Source: Rhodobacteraceae bacterium EL129
Lineage (GTDB): Bacteria > Pseudomonadota > Alphaproteobacteria > Rhodobacterales > Rhodobacteraceae
Reading direction: 5' to 3'
NCBI GenBank assembly: GCA_900313005.1
Contig: ONZJ01000002.1
Span: 3,755,909-3,819,908 of the forward strand
DNA length: 64,000 bases
This document shows, one piece after another, positions 9,399-20,200 of the stretch. A program made the position numbers and the translations under genes. Numbering within the stretch: the first letter of the stretch is position 1; the number at the start of each line of letters is the position of its first letter. The notes beneath the pieces were generated by a model. The model did not search any database. It saw only the letters and a program-made list of their open reading frames with translations, and had not been told where the DNA came from.

Positions 9399-9494
9399 GG
9401 ATCATGCCTTTCACGATCAAATCATGACTTAACGTCACCCATTCTAGCGCGCATGGGAATTGCCAAAATTTCTGTATCTGCTATTCGTTTTTGA

Positions 9495-10391
9495 ATGGAT
9501 GCTTCTCTGGAAACTCTTGATTGGTCTCTGATCCGCGCCTTTCTGGCCGTCGCAGACCATGGGTCATTGTCAGCAGCAGCCCGCGCCCTGGGAGCCAGCC
9601 AACCCACGTTGGGCCGCCAGATCAGGCAGTTGGAAACGGACTTGCAACAGGTGTTGTTCCAGCGCCAACCCAAGGGGCTGATCCTGACGGAAAACGGCGC
9701 TGCTTTGCTGGGGCCTGCCCAGAAAATGCAGGCGGCGATGCACGATGTGGCTTTGGCCGCGGCCGGGTTGCAAACGGGTCTGAACGGGGCGGTGCGGATC
9801 ACCGCCAGCGAAACCGTTTCGTTGAACATCTTGCCGGATGTCATCGCCAAGATGCGCCAGACATATCCCGGTATCTCGATTGATCTAGTGCCAACGGACA
9901 GTACGGAAAACCTGTTGTTCCGGGAGGCAGATATCGCCCTTCGCATGTATCAACCTGAACAGGTTGAATTGGTGGCCAAAAAGCTGGGCGATTTCCGGTT
10001 CGGCATCTATGCCGCACGTGATTACCTGGACCGAAACGGCCGCCCAGACAGCATCAAAGAGATGTTGAACCATCCGCTGATTGGCTATGACCGGAATGAA
10101 GAGATTATCAAAGGCATGCACGAGCGTGGGCTACCTGCGACGCGTGACTGGTTTGCCCTGCGGTGCGACAATCATCCTGTGGGCTGGGCATTGCTGCGGG
10201 CGGGTTGTGGCATCGGCTTTGGAGTGTCCTGCCTGGCCGAAAACGATCCGGATATCGAAGAGCTGATCTTTCCGATCGATTTGCCGAAGCTACCAGTCTG
10301 GCTAGTGACTCATCAGTCTTTGCGTCAAACGCCGCGGATTGCAGCCGTGTGGGATGCGCTTGAGACGGGTTTGAAGCCTTACTTTTCTTGA
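9495..10391 (+). CDS. LysR family transcriptional regulator
   Basis: A 298-residue protein: winged helix at residues 8-66 (FLAVADHGSLSAAARALGASQPTLGRQIRQLE) and a LysR substrate-binding domain from about 92 on (GAVRITASETVSLNILPDVI). Divergent placement against the epimerase-like gene is the classic arrangement for a regulator and its target. The co-inducer is unknown. Confidence 0.88.
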   Translation: MDASLETLDWSLIRAFLAVADHGSLSAAARALGASQPTLGRQIRQLETDLQQVLFQRQPKGLILTENGAALLGPAQKMQAAMHDVALAAAGLQTGLNGAVRITASETVSLNILPDVIAKMRQTYPGISIDLVPTDSTENLLFREADIALRMYQPEQVELVAKKLGDFRFGIYAARDYLDRNGRPDSIKEMLNHPLIGYDRNEEIIKGMHERGLPATRDWFALRCDNHPVGWALLRAGCGIGFGVSCLAENDPDIEELIFPIDLPKLPVWLVTHQSLRQTPRIAAVWDALETGLKPYFS

Positions 10392-10453
10392 CCATTGCGC
10401 GCCCTCGGGATACGCCACCCGCAGATTCTAATTGACCTTGAAGGAACGCGACC

Positions 10454-11560
10454 ATGGCCAACCCATCCATTCTCATTCTGCCCGGTGACGGAATTGGTGC
10501 CGAAGTTATGGTTGAAGTGCGCAAGATCATCGACTGGTATGGGGCCAATCGTGATCTCAGTTTTGATGTGAGCGAGGATCTTGTGGGCGGATCAGCCTAT
10601 GACAAACATGGCGTGCCCTTGCATGACGACACAATGGCCCATGCACAGGAAGTGGACGCAGTTTTGCTTGGGGCCGTGGGTGGGCCGGCCTATGATGATC
10701 TGGATTTCTCGGTCAAGCCCGAGCGCGGATTGCTGCGCCTGCGCAAGGAGATGGACCTGTTTGCGAATCTGCGTCCAGCCCAGTGTTTTGATGCGCTGGC
10801 TGATTTCTCATCGCTGAAGAAAGACATCGTATCAGGCCTCGACATTATGATTGTGCGTGAGCTGACCTCGGGTGTCTATTTCGGAGAGCCACGCGGCATC
10901 TTTGAAGAAGGCAATGAGCGTGTGGGGATAAACACTCAGCGCTATACTGAGAGCGAGATTGACCGTGCCGCCCGGGCTGCGTTTGAACTGGCCCGTAAGC
11001 GGAATAACAAGGTCTGCTCGATGGAGAAGGCCAACGTGATGGAAAGCGGCATTCTGTGGCGCGAGGTGGTCACGAAGGTGCATCAGGCGGACTATGCCGA
11101 TGTTCAGCTGAGCCATATGTACGCCGACAATGGTGCAATGCAGCTGGTGCGTGCGCCCAAGCAGTTTGATGTGATCCTGACCGATAACCTTTTTGGTGAC
11201 ATCCTGTCTGATTGCGCCGCGATGCTGACCGGGTCATTGGGTATGTTACCTTCGGCATCGCTGGGTGCGCCGATGGCCAATGGTCGGCCCAAAGCCTTGT
11301 ATGAACCCGTACACGGCTCGGCCCCGGATATTGCCGGACAAGGTAAAGCGAATCCGATCGCATGTATTCTAAGCTTTGCCATGGCGTTGCGTTACAGCTT
11401 TGATCAGGGCGACGAGGCGACTCGTCTGGAAAACGCGGTTGAGAAAGTGCTGGCCGATGGCGCCCGTACGGGCGACCTGATGGGGCCTGAGGACGGTACT
11501 CCGCTGAGCACGTCCCAAATGGGTGATGCGATTGTCGAGGCCCTGAGCGCCAGCTTATGA
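10454..11560 (+). CDS. leuB: 3-isopropylmalate dehydrogenase
   Basis: A 368-residue NAD-dependent decarboxylating dehydrogenase that converts 3-isopropylmalate to 2-oxoisocaproate in leucine synthesis. Motifs: [12 protein letters not shown], the substrate loop [34 protein letters not shown], and [21 protein letters not shown] with the metal aspartates. The start is preceded by GAAGGAACG. It is separated from leuCD by four unrelated genes. The stop overlaps the next start (ATGA). Confidence 0.96.
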   Translation: MANPSILILPGDGIGAEVMVEVRKIIDWYGANRDLSFDVSEDLVGGSAYDKHGVPLHDDTMAHAQEVDAVLLGAVGGPAYDDLDFSVKPERGLLRLRKEMDLFANLRPAQCFDALADFSSLKKDIVSGLDIMIVRELTSGVYFGEPRGIFEEGNERVGINTQRYTESEIDRAARAAFELARKRNNKVCSMEKANVMESGILWREVVTKVHQADYADVQLSHMYADNGAMQLVRAPKQFDVILTDNLFGDILSDCAAMLTGSLGMLPSASLGAPMANGRPKALYEPVHGSAPDIAGQGKANPIACILSFAMALRYSFDQGDEATRLENAVEKVLADGARTGDLMGPEDGTPLSTSQMGDAIVEALSASL

Positions 11561-12030
11561 TTCAGACGCGTCACTACGATGGTAGTCAGGAAAATGGTTT
11601 CTTGTCCCTCTATCGTGCATGCCTTGAACATTACCAAATCCCTGCCGCAACCTCCGCTCAAGAAACCCGTGTTACGGACTTGCTTTCTTCTGGCCAGCAT
11701 TTGTCCTGTCTGATGGCCTATGAAAGTGCAAGGCCCGTGGGATTTGCCAGTTGGTCACTGACCTTTCCCGCAGGGGCTGGTCTGGCGCTCTATATGAAAG
11801 AGTTGTTTGTGCTGCAATCAGCGCGTGGCTTGGGTGTGGGTCGCGCCTTGATATCGGGGTTGATCACAATTGCTGAGAACGAGGGCTGCCTTCGTATGGA
11901 CTGGCAGACAGACAGTGGGAATGCCAATTCGCAAGCCTTTTACGACAGCATTAACGCGCCGACCTTTGATAAACTGACATTTCGAGTGAACGCGGCTGAG
12001 TTTTCCAGCTTCCGGTCTTTCATATCGTAG
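11557..12030 (+). CDS. GNAT family N-acetyltransferase
   Basis: A 157-residue acetyl-CoA dependent transferase. The acetyl-CoA binding segment is [34 protein letters not shown], followed by [21 protein letters not shown], the usual last motif. Its start overlaps the leuB stop by four bases, so it is made from the leuB message. The acceptor is unknown. Confidence 0.8.
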   Translation: MIQTRHYDGSQENGFLSLYRACLEHYQIPAATSAQETRVTDLLSSGQHLSCLMAYESARPVGFASWSLTFPAGAGLALYMKELFVLQSARGLGVGRALISGLITIAENEGCLRMDWQTDSGNANSQAFYDSINAPTFDKLTFRVNAAEFSSFRSFIS

Positions 12031-12050
12031 TTCACTGATCGGAATATAAG

Positions 12051-12075
12051 GTCAGGTTTCCCTGACTGGTAGATT
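12051..12075 (+). terminator. Possible terminator hairpin after the acetyltransferase gene
   Basis: GTCAGG at 12051-12056 pairs with CCTGAC at 12061-12066 around a TTTC loop, 20 bases after the stop. The following tract is only moderately T-rich, so this is a weak call. Confidence 0.35.
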
Positions 12076-12128
12076 TGGCGATTTCCTTCAATTCTTGAAC
12101 GATGTTCAAAATTTGTGGAGGTTCTTTC

Positions 12129-12494
12129 ATGACCTATAAAAAGACAACACTTTCCACGCTTAGCCTGCTTGGGTTAATATCCGTTGCTGCCTGCGATGTT
12201 GCCTACCCGGTAACCGTGATCGGCGACAACGGTATGACGTTCCGAGGCTCGGCTACGGATACGTTCTTGTACGGTGGCAGCTTTCAGGCCACCAACGGCA
12301 CATCCGTGTGTGTCGGGACTTATACAAAACATCAGGACATCAGCACGGTCAGCTTTCCTGTTAGCTGTAACAACGGTTTGCGCGGGATTGGTACGGCTCA
12401 TTTTGAAAGCCCCACGCGCGGTTCAGGCTTTGTCACGATGAGTGATGGCAGCCAATGGCAGTTCCTCTTTGGACGCGGGGCATTGGCGCTCTAA
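12129..12494 (+). CDS. Small lipoprotein of unknown function
   Basis: A 121-residue exported protein. Lys-Lys after the start, a hydrophobic stretch LSTLSLLGLISVAAC and a lipobox (SVAAC) show a lipoprotein signal peptide; the mature chain starts at the cysteine. The rest is rich in Gly, Ser and Thr, with two further cysteines (VCVGTY and VSCNN) that could pair. ATG 12129 was preferred over 12102 because GGAGG lies just upstream of it. I do not recognise the family. Confidence 0.7.
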   Translation: MTYKKTTLSTLSLLGLISVAACDVAYPVTVIGDNGMTFRGSATDTFLYGGSFQATNGTSVCVGTYTKHQDISTVSFPVSCNNGLRGIGTAHFESPTRGSGFVTMSDGSQWQFLFGRGALAL

Positions 12495-12543
12495 AAAATC
12501 CCAGGCGGTCTCTTCCATTCTGTGCACCAAGGCCCATGTCGTA

Positions 12544-13125
12544 ATGATGCTAAAGATCACACATGGATTGCCAACGGGACAGGAAGAGGCCGCAGCCGCG
12601 CTCTATTGGCAGGCGTTTGGCGAGAAGTTGGGTAAGCTGATGGGGCCTAAGTCTCGCGGTGAAGCGTTTTTTTCTGAAAGCGTGAATCACAGCTCAGTTT
12701 TGGCGGCTATGGAGGGCGATCAGCTCTTGGGTATCGCAGCCTTCAAAGCAGGAGACAAAGGATTCTCGGACGGCGGTGTCGGACAGCTTTTTCGGCACTA
12801 TGGACTAGGGGCGCTCTGGCGTTTGATACCGCTGGCCATGCTTGAACGATCAGCGCCCGATGGCATCCTGCAAATGGACGGTATTTGTGTCAGTGCCGAA
12901 GCGCGAGGCAAGGGGGTTGGGACCGCCTTGCTGACTGCATTATTCGATCATGCCCAGGCGCATGGTTTCGACGGTGTGACGCTGGATGTGATTGACCGCA
13001 ACCCACGTGCCAAGGCGCTTTATGAAAAACTTGGGTTTCAGGCAACAGGCGTTGAACACACCTCGATCCTTCAGCCGCTATTGGGCTTTGCCACAGCCAC
13101 CCGAATGATTAAGACGCTGGGGTAA
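12544..13125 (+). CDS. GNAT family N-acetyltransferase
   Basis: A 193-residue acetyltransferase. The acetyl-CoA loop is GILQMDGICVSAEARGKGVGTALLTALFDHA, and the C-terminal motif is VTLDVIDRNPRAKALYEKLGF. The frame extends back to 12442 inside the lipoprotein gene, but MLKITHGLP at 12544-12547 is the natural start. It is unrelated in detail to the acetyltransferase at 11557. The acceptor is unknown. Confidence 0.8.
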   Translation: MMLKITHGLPTGQEEAAAALYWQAFGEKLGKLMGPKSRGEAFFSESVNHSSVLAAMEGDQLLGIAAFKAGDKGFSDGGVGQLFRHYGLGALWRLIPLAMLERSAPDGILQMDGICVSAEARGKGVGTALLTALFDHAQAHGFDGVTLDVIDRNPRAKALYEKLGFQATGVEHTSILQPLLGFATATRMIKTLG

Positions 13126-13147
13126 CAATCCCTGCGGAGCGATTTTC

Positions 13148-13879
13148 ATGACGAATCCAATCTATGTTATCCCCGATATTCACGGGCATAAGGACAAGCT
13201 GGATAATGCGTTGCAGATCGTGGCCTCGGATGGGGGCCCGGATGCAAAGATCGTGTTCCTGGGTGACTTGACTGACCGTGGACCGGACAGTCGCGGAGTG
13301 ATCCAGACGTTGATAGACGGGATGGCCGCGGGCAAAGACTGGACGGTGATCAGGGGCAACCATGATCAGCTGTTTCTGGAGTTTCTAGACAAAGGACAAA
13401 TCACGTCGCCGCATCTGCGTGACCCGATGACGTGGATTTCCAAAACGATGGGGGCAGTGGATACGCTGGCCTCTTATGGCATTGAAGCATCCGAAGATGA
13501 TCCAAACTGGCAGGCTGCGCGGCGCGACGTTCCGCAGGCGCACCGCGATTTTCTGGCGTCCCTGCCGCTCTATCTGGAAACCGATGACATCCTTTTTGTC
13601 CATGCAGGGATTGAACCGGGTGTACCTCTGGAGGAGAATTCGCCCGAGCAGTTGATGTGGATGCGCGAGCCGTTTCTGTCAGATCCGCGCGACCATGGCC
13701 GACTTATCGTGCATGGCCACTCGCCTGTCGACTTCCCTGAACACCACGGCAATCGGGTGGCATTGGATGGGGGTGCGGGCTGGGGCCGGACGTTGCATGT
13801 CGCTTTGTTTGAGGGGCGCGACTGCTGGCTGCTGAGCGATGGGCAGCGCACACCGCTTTTGCCCAAACCGTGCGAATGA
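13148..13879 (+). CDS. Metallophosphoesterase (protein phosphatase / ApaH-like)
   Basis: A 243-residue calcineurin-like phosphoesterase. The signature blocks are in order: YVIPDIHGHKDKL (DxH), VFLGDLTDRGPDS (GDxxDRG), VIRGNHDQLF (GNHD), ILFVHAGI and LIVHGHSPV (GHT-like), which bind two metal ions. This set is shared by bacterial serine/threonine phosphatases and diadenosine tetraphosphatases, and the sequence alone does not decide between them. Cytoplasmic. Confidence 0.85.
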   Translation: MTNPIYVIPDIHGHKDKLDNALQIVASDGGPDAKIVFLGDLTDRGPDSRGVIQTLIDGMAAGKDWTVIRGNHDQLFLEFLDKGQITSPHLRDPMTWISKTMGAVDTLASYGIEASEDDPNWQAARRDVPQAHRDFLASLPLYLETDDILFVHAGIEPGVPLEENSPEQLMWMREPFLSDPRDHGRLIVHGHSPVDFPEHHGNRVALDGGAGWGRTLHVALFEGRDCWLLSDGQRTPLLPKPCE

Positions 13880-13961
13880 CGAAGCGTTAAAGCCCGGCCT
13901 GCGTTGTCTTCGCAGACGGACTGACATTATCATGCGGTCAACACCCAAGCAGGAGAGTCCC

Positions 13962-15137
13962 ATGACCGATATCGTAATTCTCGACGGCGCACGCACCGCC
14001 ATTGGCACCTTTGGTGGGGCTTTGGCCGCCACGGCCCCCTCGGCGCTGGGCGCGCATGTGGCCAAGGCTGCGATGGACCGCTCAGGGGTTGAACCTGCCC
14101 AGATCGGTACGGTGGTCTATGGCCATGTGATCAATACCGAACCCAAGGATATGTACCTGTCGCGGATTGCTGCGATGGACGCGGTTATTCCGGATACGAC
14201 ACCTGCGATGAACGTGAACCGCTTGTGCGGATCCGGTGCGCAGGCGATTGTATCAGCGGTGCAGGCCCTGATGTTAGGCGACGCCGACTTTGCCTTGGCA
14301 GGTGGTGCTGAGAGTATGAGCCGCTCGCCCTTCATTATCCCGGATCAGCGCTGGGGTGCCAAGATGGGCGATGTACGCACCTTGGACATGATGTTAGGCG
14401 CGCTCAACTGCCCGTTTGGCACAGGCCATATGGGGGTTACGGCCGAGAATGTCGCGGCCGAGCATGACATCAGCCGCGAGGCGCAGGACGGGTTTGCCCT
14501 AGAAAGCCAGCGCAGGGCGGCAGCGGCGATTGAAGCCGGGCATTTCGCCTCTCAAATCACCCCGATTGAGGTGAAGGTCAAACGTGACATGGTGCCGTTT
14601 GACACAGACGAGCATCCCAAGCCCACCACAGCCGAGGCTTTGGCAGGGTTGCGTGCAGTGTTTCAAAAGGACGGGAGTGTGACAGCCGGCAATGCCAGCG
14701 GGATCAACGACGGCGCAGCAGCCATGGTACTGGCGACGGCAGAGGCCGCCAATGCGGCAGGTCTGAAACCGCGCGCACGAGTGCTGGGATATGCCCATGC
14801 CGGGGTGCGGCCTGAGGTGATGGGTATTGGCCCTGTCCCAGCGGTTGAAAAGCTATTGGAGCGTACCGGATTGAGTGCCAGTGATTTTGATGTGATCGAA
14901 TCGAACGAAGCTTTTGCCGCTCAGGCCCTTGCGGTGAACAAGGGACTGGGTCTGGAAGCCACCAAGGTAAACCCCAATGGCGGGGCCATTGCGCTGGGCC
15001 ATCCGGTCGGGGCCACAGGGGCGATCATCACCCTCAAGGCACTTTATGAGTTGGAGCGGATCGGCGGCACCAAGGCGCTGATCACCATGTGTATCGGTGG
15101 AGGTCAGGGCATTGCCTTGGCTATTGAACGGCTCTGA
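13962..15137 (+). CDS. Acetyl-CoA C-acetyltransferase (thiolase)
   Basis: A 391-residue thiolase that condenses two acetyl-CoA to acetoacetyl-CoA, or the reverse. Nucleophilic Cys89 in NRLCGSGAQA, the histidine in GGAIALGHPVGATG, and the second cysteine in MCIGGGQGIAL are present. ATG 13962 has AGGAGA upstream and fits the family length; the open frame from 13839 overlaps the previous gene. No phaB or CoA-transferase gene is adjacent, so a role in polyhydroxybutyrate, ketone body or fatty acid metabolism cannot be assigned. Confidence 0.92.
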   Translation: MTDIVILDGARTAIGTFGGALAATAPSALGAHVAKAAMDRSGVEPAQIGTVVYGHVINTEPKDMYLSRIAAMDAVIPDTTPAMNVNRLCGSGAQAIVSAVQALMLGDADFALAGGAESMSRSPFIIPDQRWGAKMGDVRTLDMMLGALNCPFGTGHMGVTAENVAAEHDISREAQDGFALESQRRAAAAIEAGHFASQITPIEVKVKRDMVPFDTDEHPKPTTAEALAGLRAVFQKDGSVTAGNASGINDGAAAMVLATAEAANAAGLKPRARVLGYAHAGVRPEVMGIGPVPAVEKLLERTGLSASDFDVIESNEAFAAQALAVNKGLGLEATKVNPNGGAIALGHPVGATGAIITLKALYELERIGGTKALITMCIGGGQGIALAIERL

Positions 15138-15146
15138 CCGCAGGTC

Positions 15147-17195
15147 TCACTCGATCTGAACGACAACCCGTGCAGCGCGTCCTGTCGCGTCGATCACAGA
15201 AAGCTGTGAAAATCCTTCTCCCAGACCGAGCAGGAGGGTTTCACGCCGATACACTCCGGCCTGGATCAATTGCCCATTGGCCAACCAGCTAAAGGGTGGT
15301 GTGCCATCGCGGACCTTCACGGGCATTCCGCCGTCCATCTGGGCAAGCCTGACGCCATTGGGCGGGAAGACCAGTTTGGGCGCATCTGCGGCAGGTTTGA
15401 ATACGGCGTTGCGTCCGCGAAAGCGGCGTAGAGGTTGTGGCAGCTCTGCCGTGGCCAGGATCAGCGTTTCGGGGGGTGGGGGTGGCAAGGGATCGGCCTC
15501 TGCTTTCAGGCGCTGAAAGGCTTCGAACAAGACTGGCGCAGCCAGATCCCCGCCAAAGGCCCCGGGTACGGGGGTGCCATCAGGCCGCCCGATCCAGACA
15601 CCTGCCACGTGTCGCCCGTCATATCCAATCGCCCAGGCATCGCGGTGCCCGTAAGACGTCCCGGTTTTGTAAGCCAAACGTCGGGCTGGGGCGCTGGCGG
15701 GCGGATCAAGCCCAGCCAGGATATCGCCGATATGCCAGGCAGCGGCGCGGCTGATGATTTGGCGCGGCGCGGTTGGGTCGTCTGTTTGTCGCCAATGCAG
15801 CGCGCGCGCCTGCCCGCCTTGACCCAACATCGCGTACATCTGGACCAGTTCGGTCAGCGATACTCCGACACCGCCCAGGGCCACGGCCAATCCTGCCTGA
15901 TCGCCAGGCATTTCAGGTCGTGTGCCAGTACGGCGCATCAGGTCCATCAAATGGGCCGGGCCGATCTGATCCAGCAGCAGAACCACCGGAATGTTCAGCG
16001 ACAGCCGCAATGCTTCGGTCACGGGCAGTTCGCCGCGAAAAGCCCCGTCAAAGTTCTGTGGCGCGTAGCGGCCAAAGGCGACGGGCCGGTCGTCAATCAG
16101 AGTTTGTGGATGTGCCAGCCCACGATCAAACCCCATGGCGTAGACAAAGGGTTTCAGCGTTGACCCCGGAGAGCGTTTGGCGCGGGTCATATCGACAAAG
16201 CCTGCACGGGAGCTGTGCCCGTCATATCCGGCAGAGCCGACTGATCCCAGAATGGCCCCGGTGGTGTGATCCGCCACCACGATGGCCACGGACAGATCTT
16301 TGGGCAGTCCATTCAGGCTGGAGGCCGCAAGAGCCTCAATACGGGCCTGCAACGCCGCGTCGATGGTCAGGTCATGACGCAGCGCCTCGGGCGTCTGAGA
16401 CAGCGCGCTGTCCGCCAGATGCGGGGCCAGCGCTGGAAAGGCGCGGCGCGCGTGGGGCACAGGTTCGGTCTGGGCGGCGATTGCTGTGTCGCGGCTCAGC
16501 GTGCCCTGGTCCGACATCCGTGCAAGCACGCGGTCGCGAGCCGCTTCTGCCGCTGCTCGGTGTCGGTCCGGTCGGCGTGCTTCGGGGGATTGGGGCAAAG
16601 CCACCAACAGGGCGCTTTGGGCTGGGGTCAGACGTCCGGGTTCCTTGCCGAACCACGCCAGTGTGGCCGCCCGCACCCCTTCAAGATTGCCACCATAGGG
16701 CGCGTGGATCAGGTAGAGCTGCAGGATCTGGTCCTTGCTCAATTGGCGTTCCATCGCCAAAGCCACGCGGATCTGGCGGAGCTTGCCTTTCCATCGCCCA
16801 GTGCCGCTTTCTTCGAGCAACCGCGCGACCTGCATGGTCAGGGTCGATCCGCCCGAGATCACCTCGCCATGCCAAAGTGCCTGCCCTGCCGCGCGGAGCA
16901 TGGCGCGCAGGTCAACACCGGTATGGGTGCGGAACCGCTTGTCTTCAAACGCGATGAGCATTTTAAGATAATCGGCGTCGACCTGATCTGGGGTGACGGC
17001 CAACCGCCACCTGCCATCTGCCATTGTGTAGACCCGCAGCAGATCAGCATTGCGGTCACGTACTTCGACCGAGGTTTCAGACAGCAGGGTCGGCAGGTCC
17101 GTTGCAGCGATCCATTGATCCAGACGGTCGCGCTCCACCCCTGCCAAGAGCAGGGCCAGCGCCAACACAAGGATCAGGCGTTCAGGGCGACGCAT
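15147..17195 (-). CDS. pbpC: Penicillin-binding protein 1C
   Basis: A 682-residue bifunctional cell-wall synthase anchored by an N-terminal helix (ERLILVLALALLLAGV). Glycosyltransferase GT51 region: FEDKRFRTHTGVD and GGSTLTMQVARLLEE. Transpeptidase region: catalytic SxxK in PGSTLKPF, SLN in RLSLNIPVV and KTGTSYGHRDAWAIG. A C-terminal beta domain (about 590-682) matches the PBP1C-specific tail. It starts 32 bases after the macroglobulin gene and is probably co-transcribed with it, the same pairing as yfhM-pbpC in E. coli, where PBP1C is thought to work with the macroglobulin in the periplasm. Confidence 0.93.
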   Translation of the reverse strand: MRRPERLILVLALALLLAGVERDRLDQWIAATDLPTLLSETSVEVRDRNADLLRVYTMADGRWRLAVTPDQVDADYLKMLIAFEDKRFRTHTGVDLRAMLRAAGQALWHGEVISGGSTLTMQVARLLEESGTGRWKGKLRQIRVALAMERQLSKDQILQLYLIHAPYGGNLEGVRAATLAWFGKEPGRLTPAQSALLVALPQSPEARRPDRHRAAAEAARDRVLARMSDQGTLSRDTAIAAQTEPVPHARRAFPALAPHLADSALSQTPEALRHDLTIDAALQARIEALAASSLNGLPKDLSVAIVVADHTTGAILGSVGSAGYDGHSSRAGFVDMTRAKRSPGSTLKPFVYAMGFDRGLAHPQTLIDDRPVAFGRYAPQNFDGAFRGELPVTEALRLSLNIPVVLLLDQIGPAHLMDLMRRTGTRPEMPGDQAGLAVALGGVGVSLTELVQMYAMLGQGGQARALHWRQTDDPTAPRQIISRAAAWHIGDILAGLDPPASAPARRLAYKTGTSYGHRDAWAIGYDGRHVAGVWIGRPDGTPVPGAFGGDLAAPVLFEAFQRLKAEADPLPPPPPETLILATAELPQPLRRFRGRNAVFKPAADAPKLVFPPNGVRLAQMDGGMPVKVRDGTPPFSWLANGQLIQAGVYRRETLLLGLGEGFSQLSVIDATGRAARVVVQIE

Positions 17196-17227
17196 GGGGT
17201 GGCCTTTGCACAGGGCGGGTCATCGCA

Positions 17228-20200
17228 TCACTCAGTCACCTGCATCGCACTTGTGTCCGTCCAGGCGCGGTACTGTGGGCGGTACATGTCCTCGACCGTG
17301 GCAGCGGGATGGTGATAAGACCCCGGCGCAATGGCGCGGACCATATAGGCCAATTGGAAGGGTTTGTCCGAACGCCAGTCCACAGCTGCCAAAAATCGAT
17401 CCGACCGGAATTCGCGGTAGCGGGTCGAGGCGGGGTTGATCCAATCCAGTGACCGCACATCGCCCGCGCGCAGCAGGTTCGGGTTGTCGATCTCAAGGCC
17501 CGCGGGCAGCGGATCGTCAATCATCAACCGGGCTTCGCCGCGTTCAAACGGGGCGACGGTCAGCACCACGACCAGCCGAGTGCCCGAGGCAACATTGTCC
17601 AGCGAGGCCGGGTTGCCATCCAGATCGTAATAAGCCCTTTGGATATTGTAGCCATAGCCGCCTGCAGGATCAGGCACCAAAGGCACACCGACGGTTGTCA
17701 GCGTGATTTCAGTGTCCAGGGTGCCCGTGTTGCCGATGGCCTGGGGCGACAGACCTGCGGCGTCAAACTTGCGTACGAAGGGGCCGTTGACGGTCTCTCC
17801 GTTCAGGGTCAAACCGTTGGCGGCAGGCGCGTCGATCAGGGCCGCCGTGGCCATCAGGGTCCAGGCGCTTTCCTGGGTCGACATATGTGGTCCGTTTTGG
17901 GTTAGCGAGTTGGTCAGCGCCTCGGCATTGACGACGGAGCTGCCCGCCTCAACCGCCAAGGCCAGCACGCCGGCGCGGTCGCGCAGCTGCGTGCCATAAT
18001 CCGCGCGCCAAAGGGCTTGTTCCTGACCGGATTGTGCCGCGATGCGTTTGACTGCTTCGCCAAACATGCGGTCTGCGCGGGTTTGATCGCCGTAGGATGC
18101 CAGTGCCGCGCCCAGTTGGGCGGCAGCCAGAGGCGTGGCGAAGGCATCGGCCTTGACGTCTGCGTAGTAGCGCAGATCACCCATGCTCGCGGCCCCCTCG
18201 CGGGCCAGAACCATCAGGGCATAAGCGATGTCTTCGCCGCCTTTGTCAAAGTCCGGCGCATAGTTGATCCGGTTGCGCAGGTTGTCCATCGCCATGGCAA
18301 AGGCCCGATCAGGCACATCATGGCCCTTGGCCTCGGCACGCGACAGGAAGTCGGCGACATAAGAATCCAGCCAGAAATCACCCGAGTTCACCCGCCACAG
18401 GCCGAAGGCCCCGTTGCTGGATTGTCGGGTCAGAACTTGTGCGATGGCCTGGTCGATGCGTTCTTCGACCTGGTCGGCGTTGCCGAGGCCCAGGGATTGG
18501 GCCACTTGATTGTAGTACAAAAGGGGCATCGCCTTTGAGGTGACCTGTTCCGTGCAGCCATAAGGATATCGGTTCAGGCTGCTGAGCAGATGCGGCGCGT
18601 TGAGTTTCGACAGAGGCCCGGCAGAGACAACGGCCGTGCCTGAACCCGCGCGCAGGCTGGCGAAGATATTGTCATCCAGCGTCAGCGTGGTGCCTGCGGC
18701 CAAGGACAATCGCCGCGTGGTAGAGGTGGCCGGATCATTCGAGCGCACCCCGAGGGACAGCCCCTTTGTCAGCAGTTTGCCGTCTGGTGTGGTCAGCGCC
18801 ACTTGAAGTGTGTGATCGCCCTCTTCGTCTGCCGTGACCGGCAACCTCAGAACCACCTTTTCGCCGTCGCCAAGGTCGATGCCCGACGGGGCGTCTCCGG
18901 CCAGTGTCAGCCCATCCGCAGTGACATCCAAGCCCATGCGGCCTGTGGAGCCTTCGGTGTGGATGATCTCAAGCAGCAGTTGGCTGGTATCACCCGGCGC
19001 CAGAAAGCGCGGCAAGGTGGCGGTGATCACCACTGGATCGCGGACGATCACATCCTTCTCGGCGGACCCTACGCCTGTGTCAGACCAAGCCACAGCCATC
19101 AGGCGCACGGTGCCGTTGAAGTCAGGGATGTCAAAGCTGATTTGTGCTGTGCCATCCGAGCCAATGGTGACCGGGCCCGAGAAATAGGCGACCAGTTCTT
19201 CTGTGGGTGGGGGGGATTTGCGTTTCAATCCGCCGCCTGCGTCCCCGCCCGAGCGCACCTGCCCTTGCGCGCCGTTCAGCCCGTCAATCAAACGGCCATA
19301 GATATCGCGGATTTCCACGCCAAGACGGCGCTGTCCAAAGTAGTGGTCCGAGGGATCGGGGCTGTCGAATCCGGTGAGGTTCAGAATGCCCACATCGACA
19401 GCCGCCAGTGTGACATAACCGGTGTCGCCTGCCGTGAGGCCCTCGACCGTGACGGTTGTCGGCAAGGCCCCGCGCGGAGCGTTCAGTTCAGGTGCGTCGA
19501 TGCTGACGCTCAGATGTTTTGCGCCTGGGTCGATCTTGGCATAAGCCAGCCCCAGTGCCCGCGCCGGGTTTTGTCCGGCCGATACATCCATGGGTCGGAT
19601 GACCTGAGCGGTGACATAGGCCCCGGCCCCCCATTTTTCGGTGACGTTGAGTGGGATCAGGTTCTCGCCTGCTGTCACTTCGACCGCCTGGCGTTCGATG
19701 ACATGGCTGGACATGACGGTGATCAGGGCCGTGCCATCATATCGCGGTACAATCCGCAGGTTGGCGGTATCGCCGGTACTGTAGTCTGGTTGATCCAACG
19801 ACAATTCTAGCGTGTCGGGGGTGGAGGAGCTGTCCGCCGGGGCATACCACCCGGCATAGAATTTGGTGGAGGCAGCCACATATGGCCCATCCGTCCGTTC
19901 CACCAGCAGCTCGTACTGGCCCCAATCCACCGAGGCACTAAGGCTCAGTGGGTCGGCGCCAAGCGCGGTTTCGCCCATGCTGACGCGTTTGCGTGTGGTG
20001 ATGGGTTCCCAGTTCCAGGATCCGTATTCCTGATACCACTGATAGCGCGTTTCGATCCGGTTGACGGTCCAACGCACCTGCATCGGGGTGGATGTCAGAT
20101 CCTGACCAAGGGCAATCACCTGAAATTCGGCGTCCGAGCCTTGGGCCACGACAAAGTCAAACCCTTCCTTGATCCCGATCATGGCACTGGAAGGGGCCAG

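Noticed and set aside
16266..17315. 349-codon plus-strand frame opposite pbpC
   Set aside because: Antisense to a complete pbpC gene whose motifs are intact.
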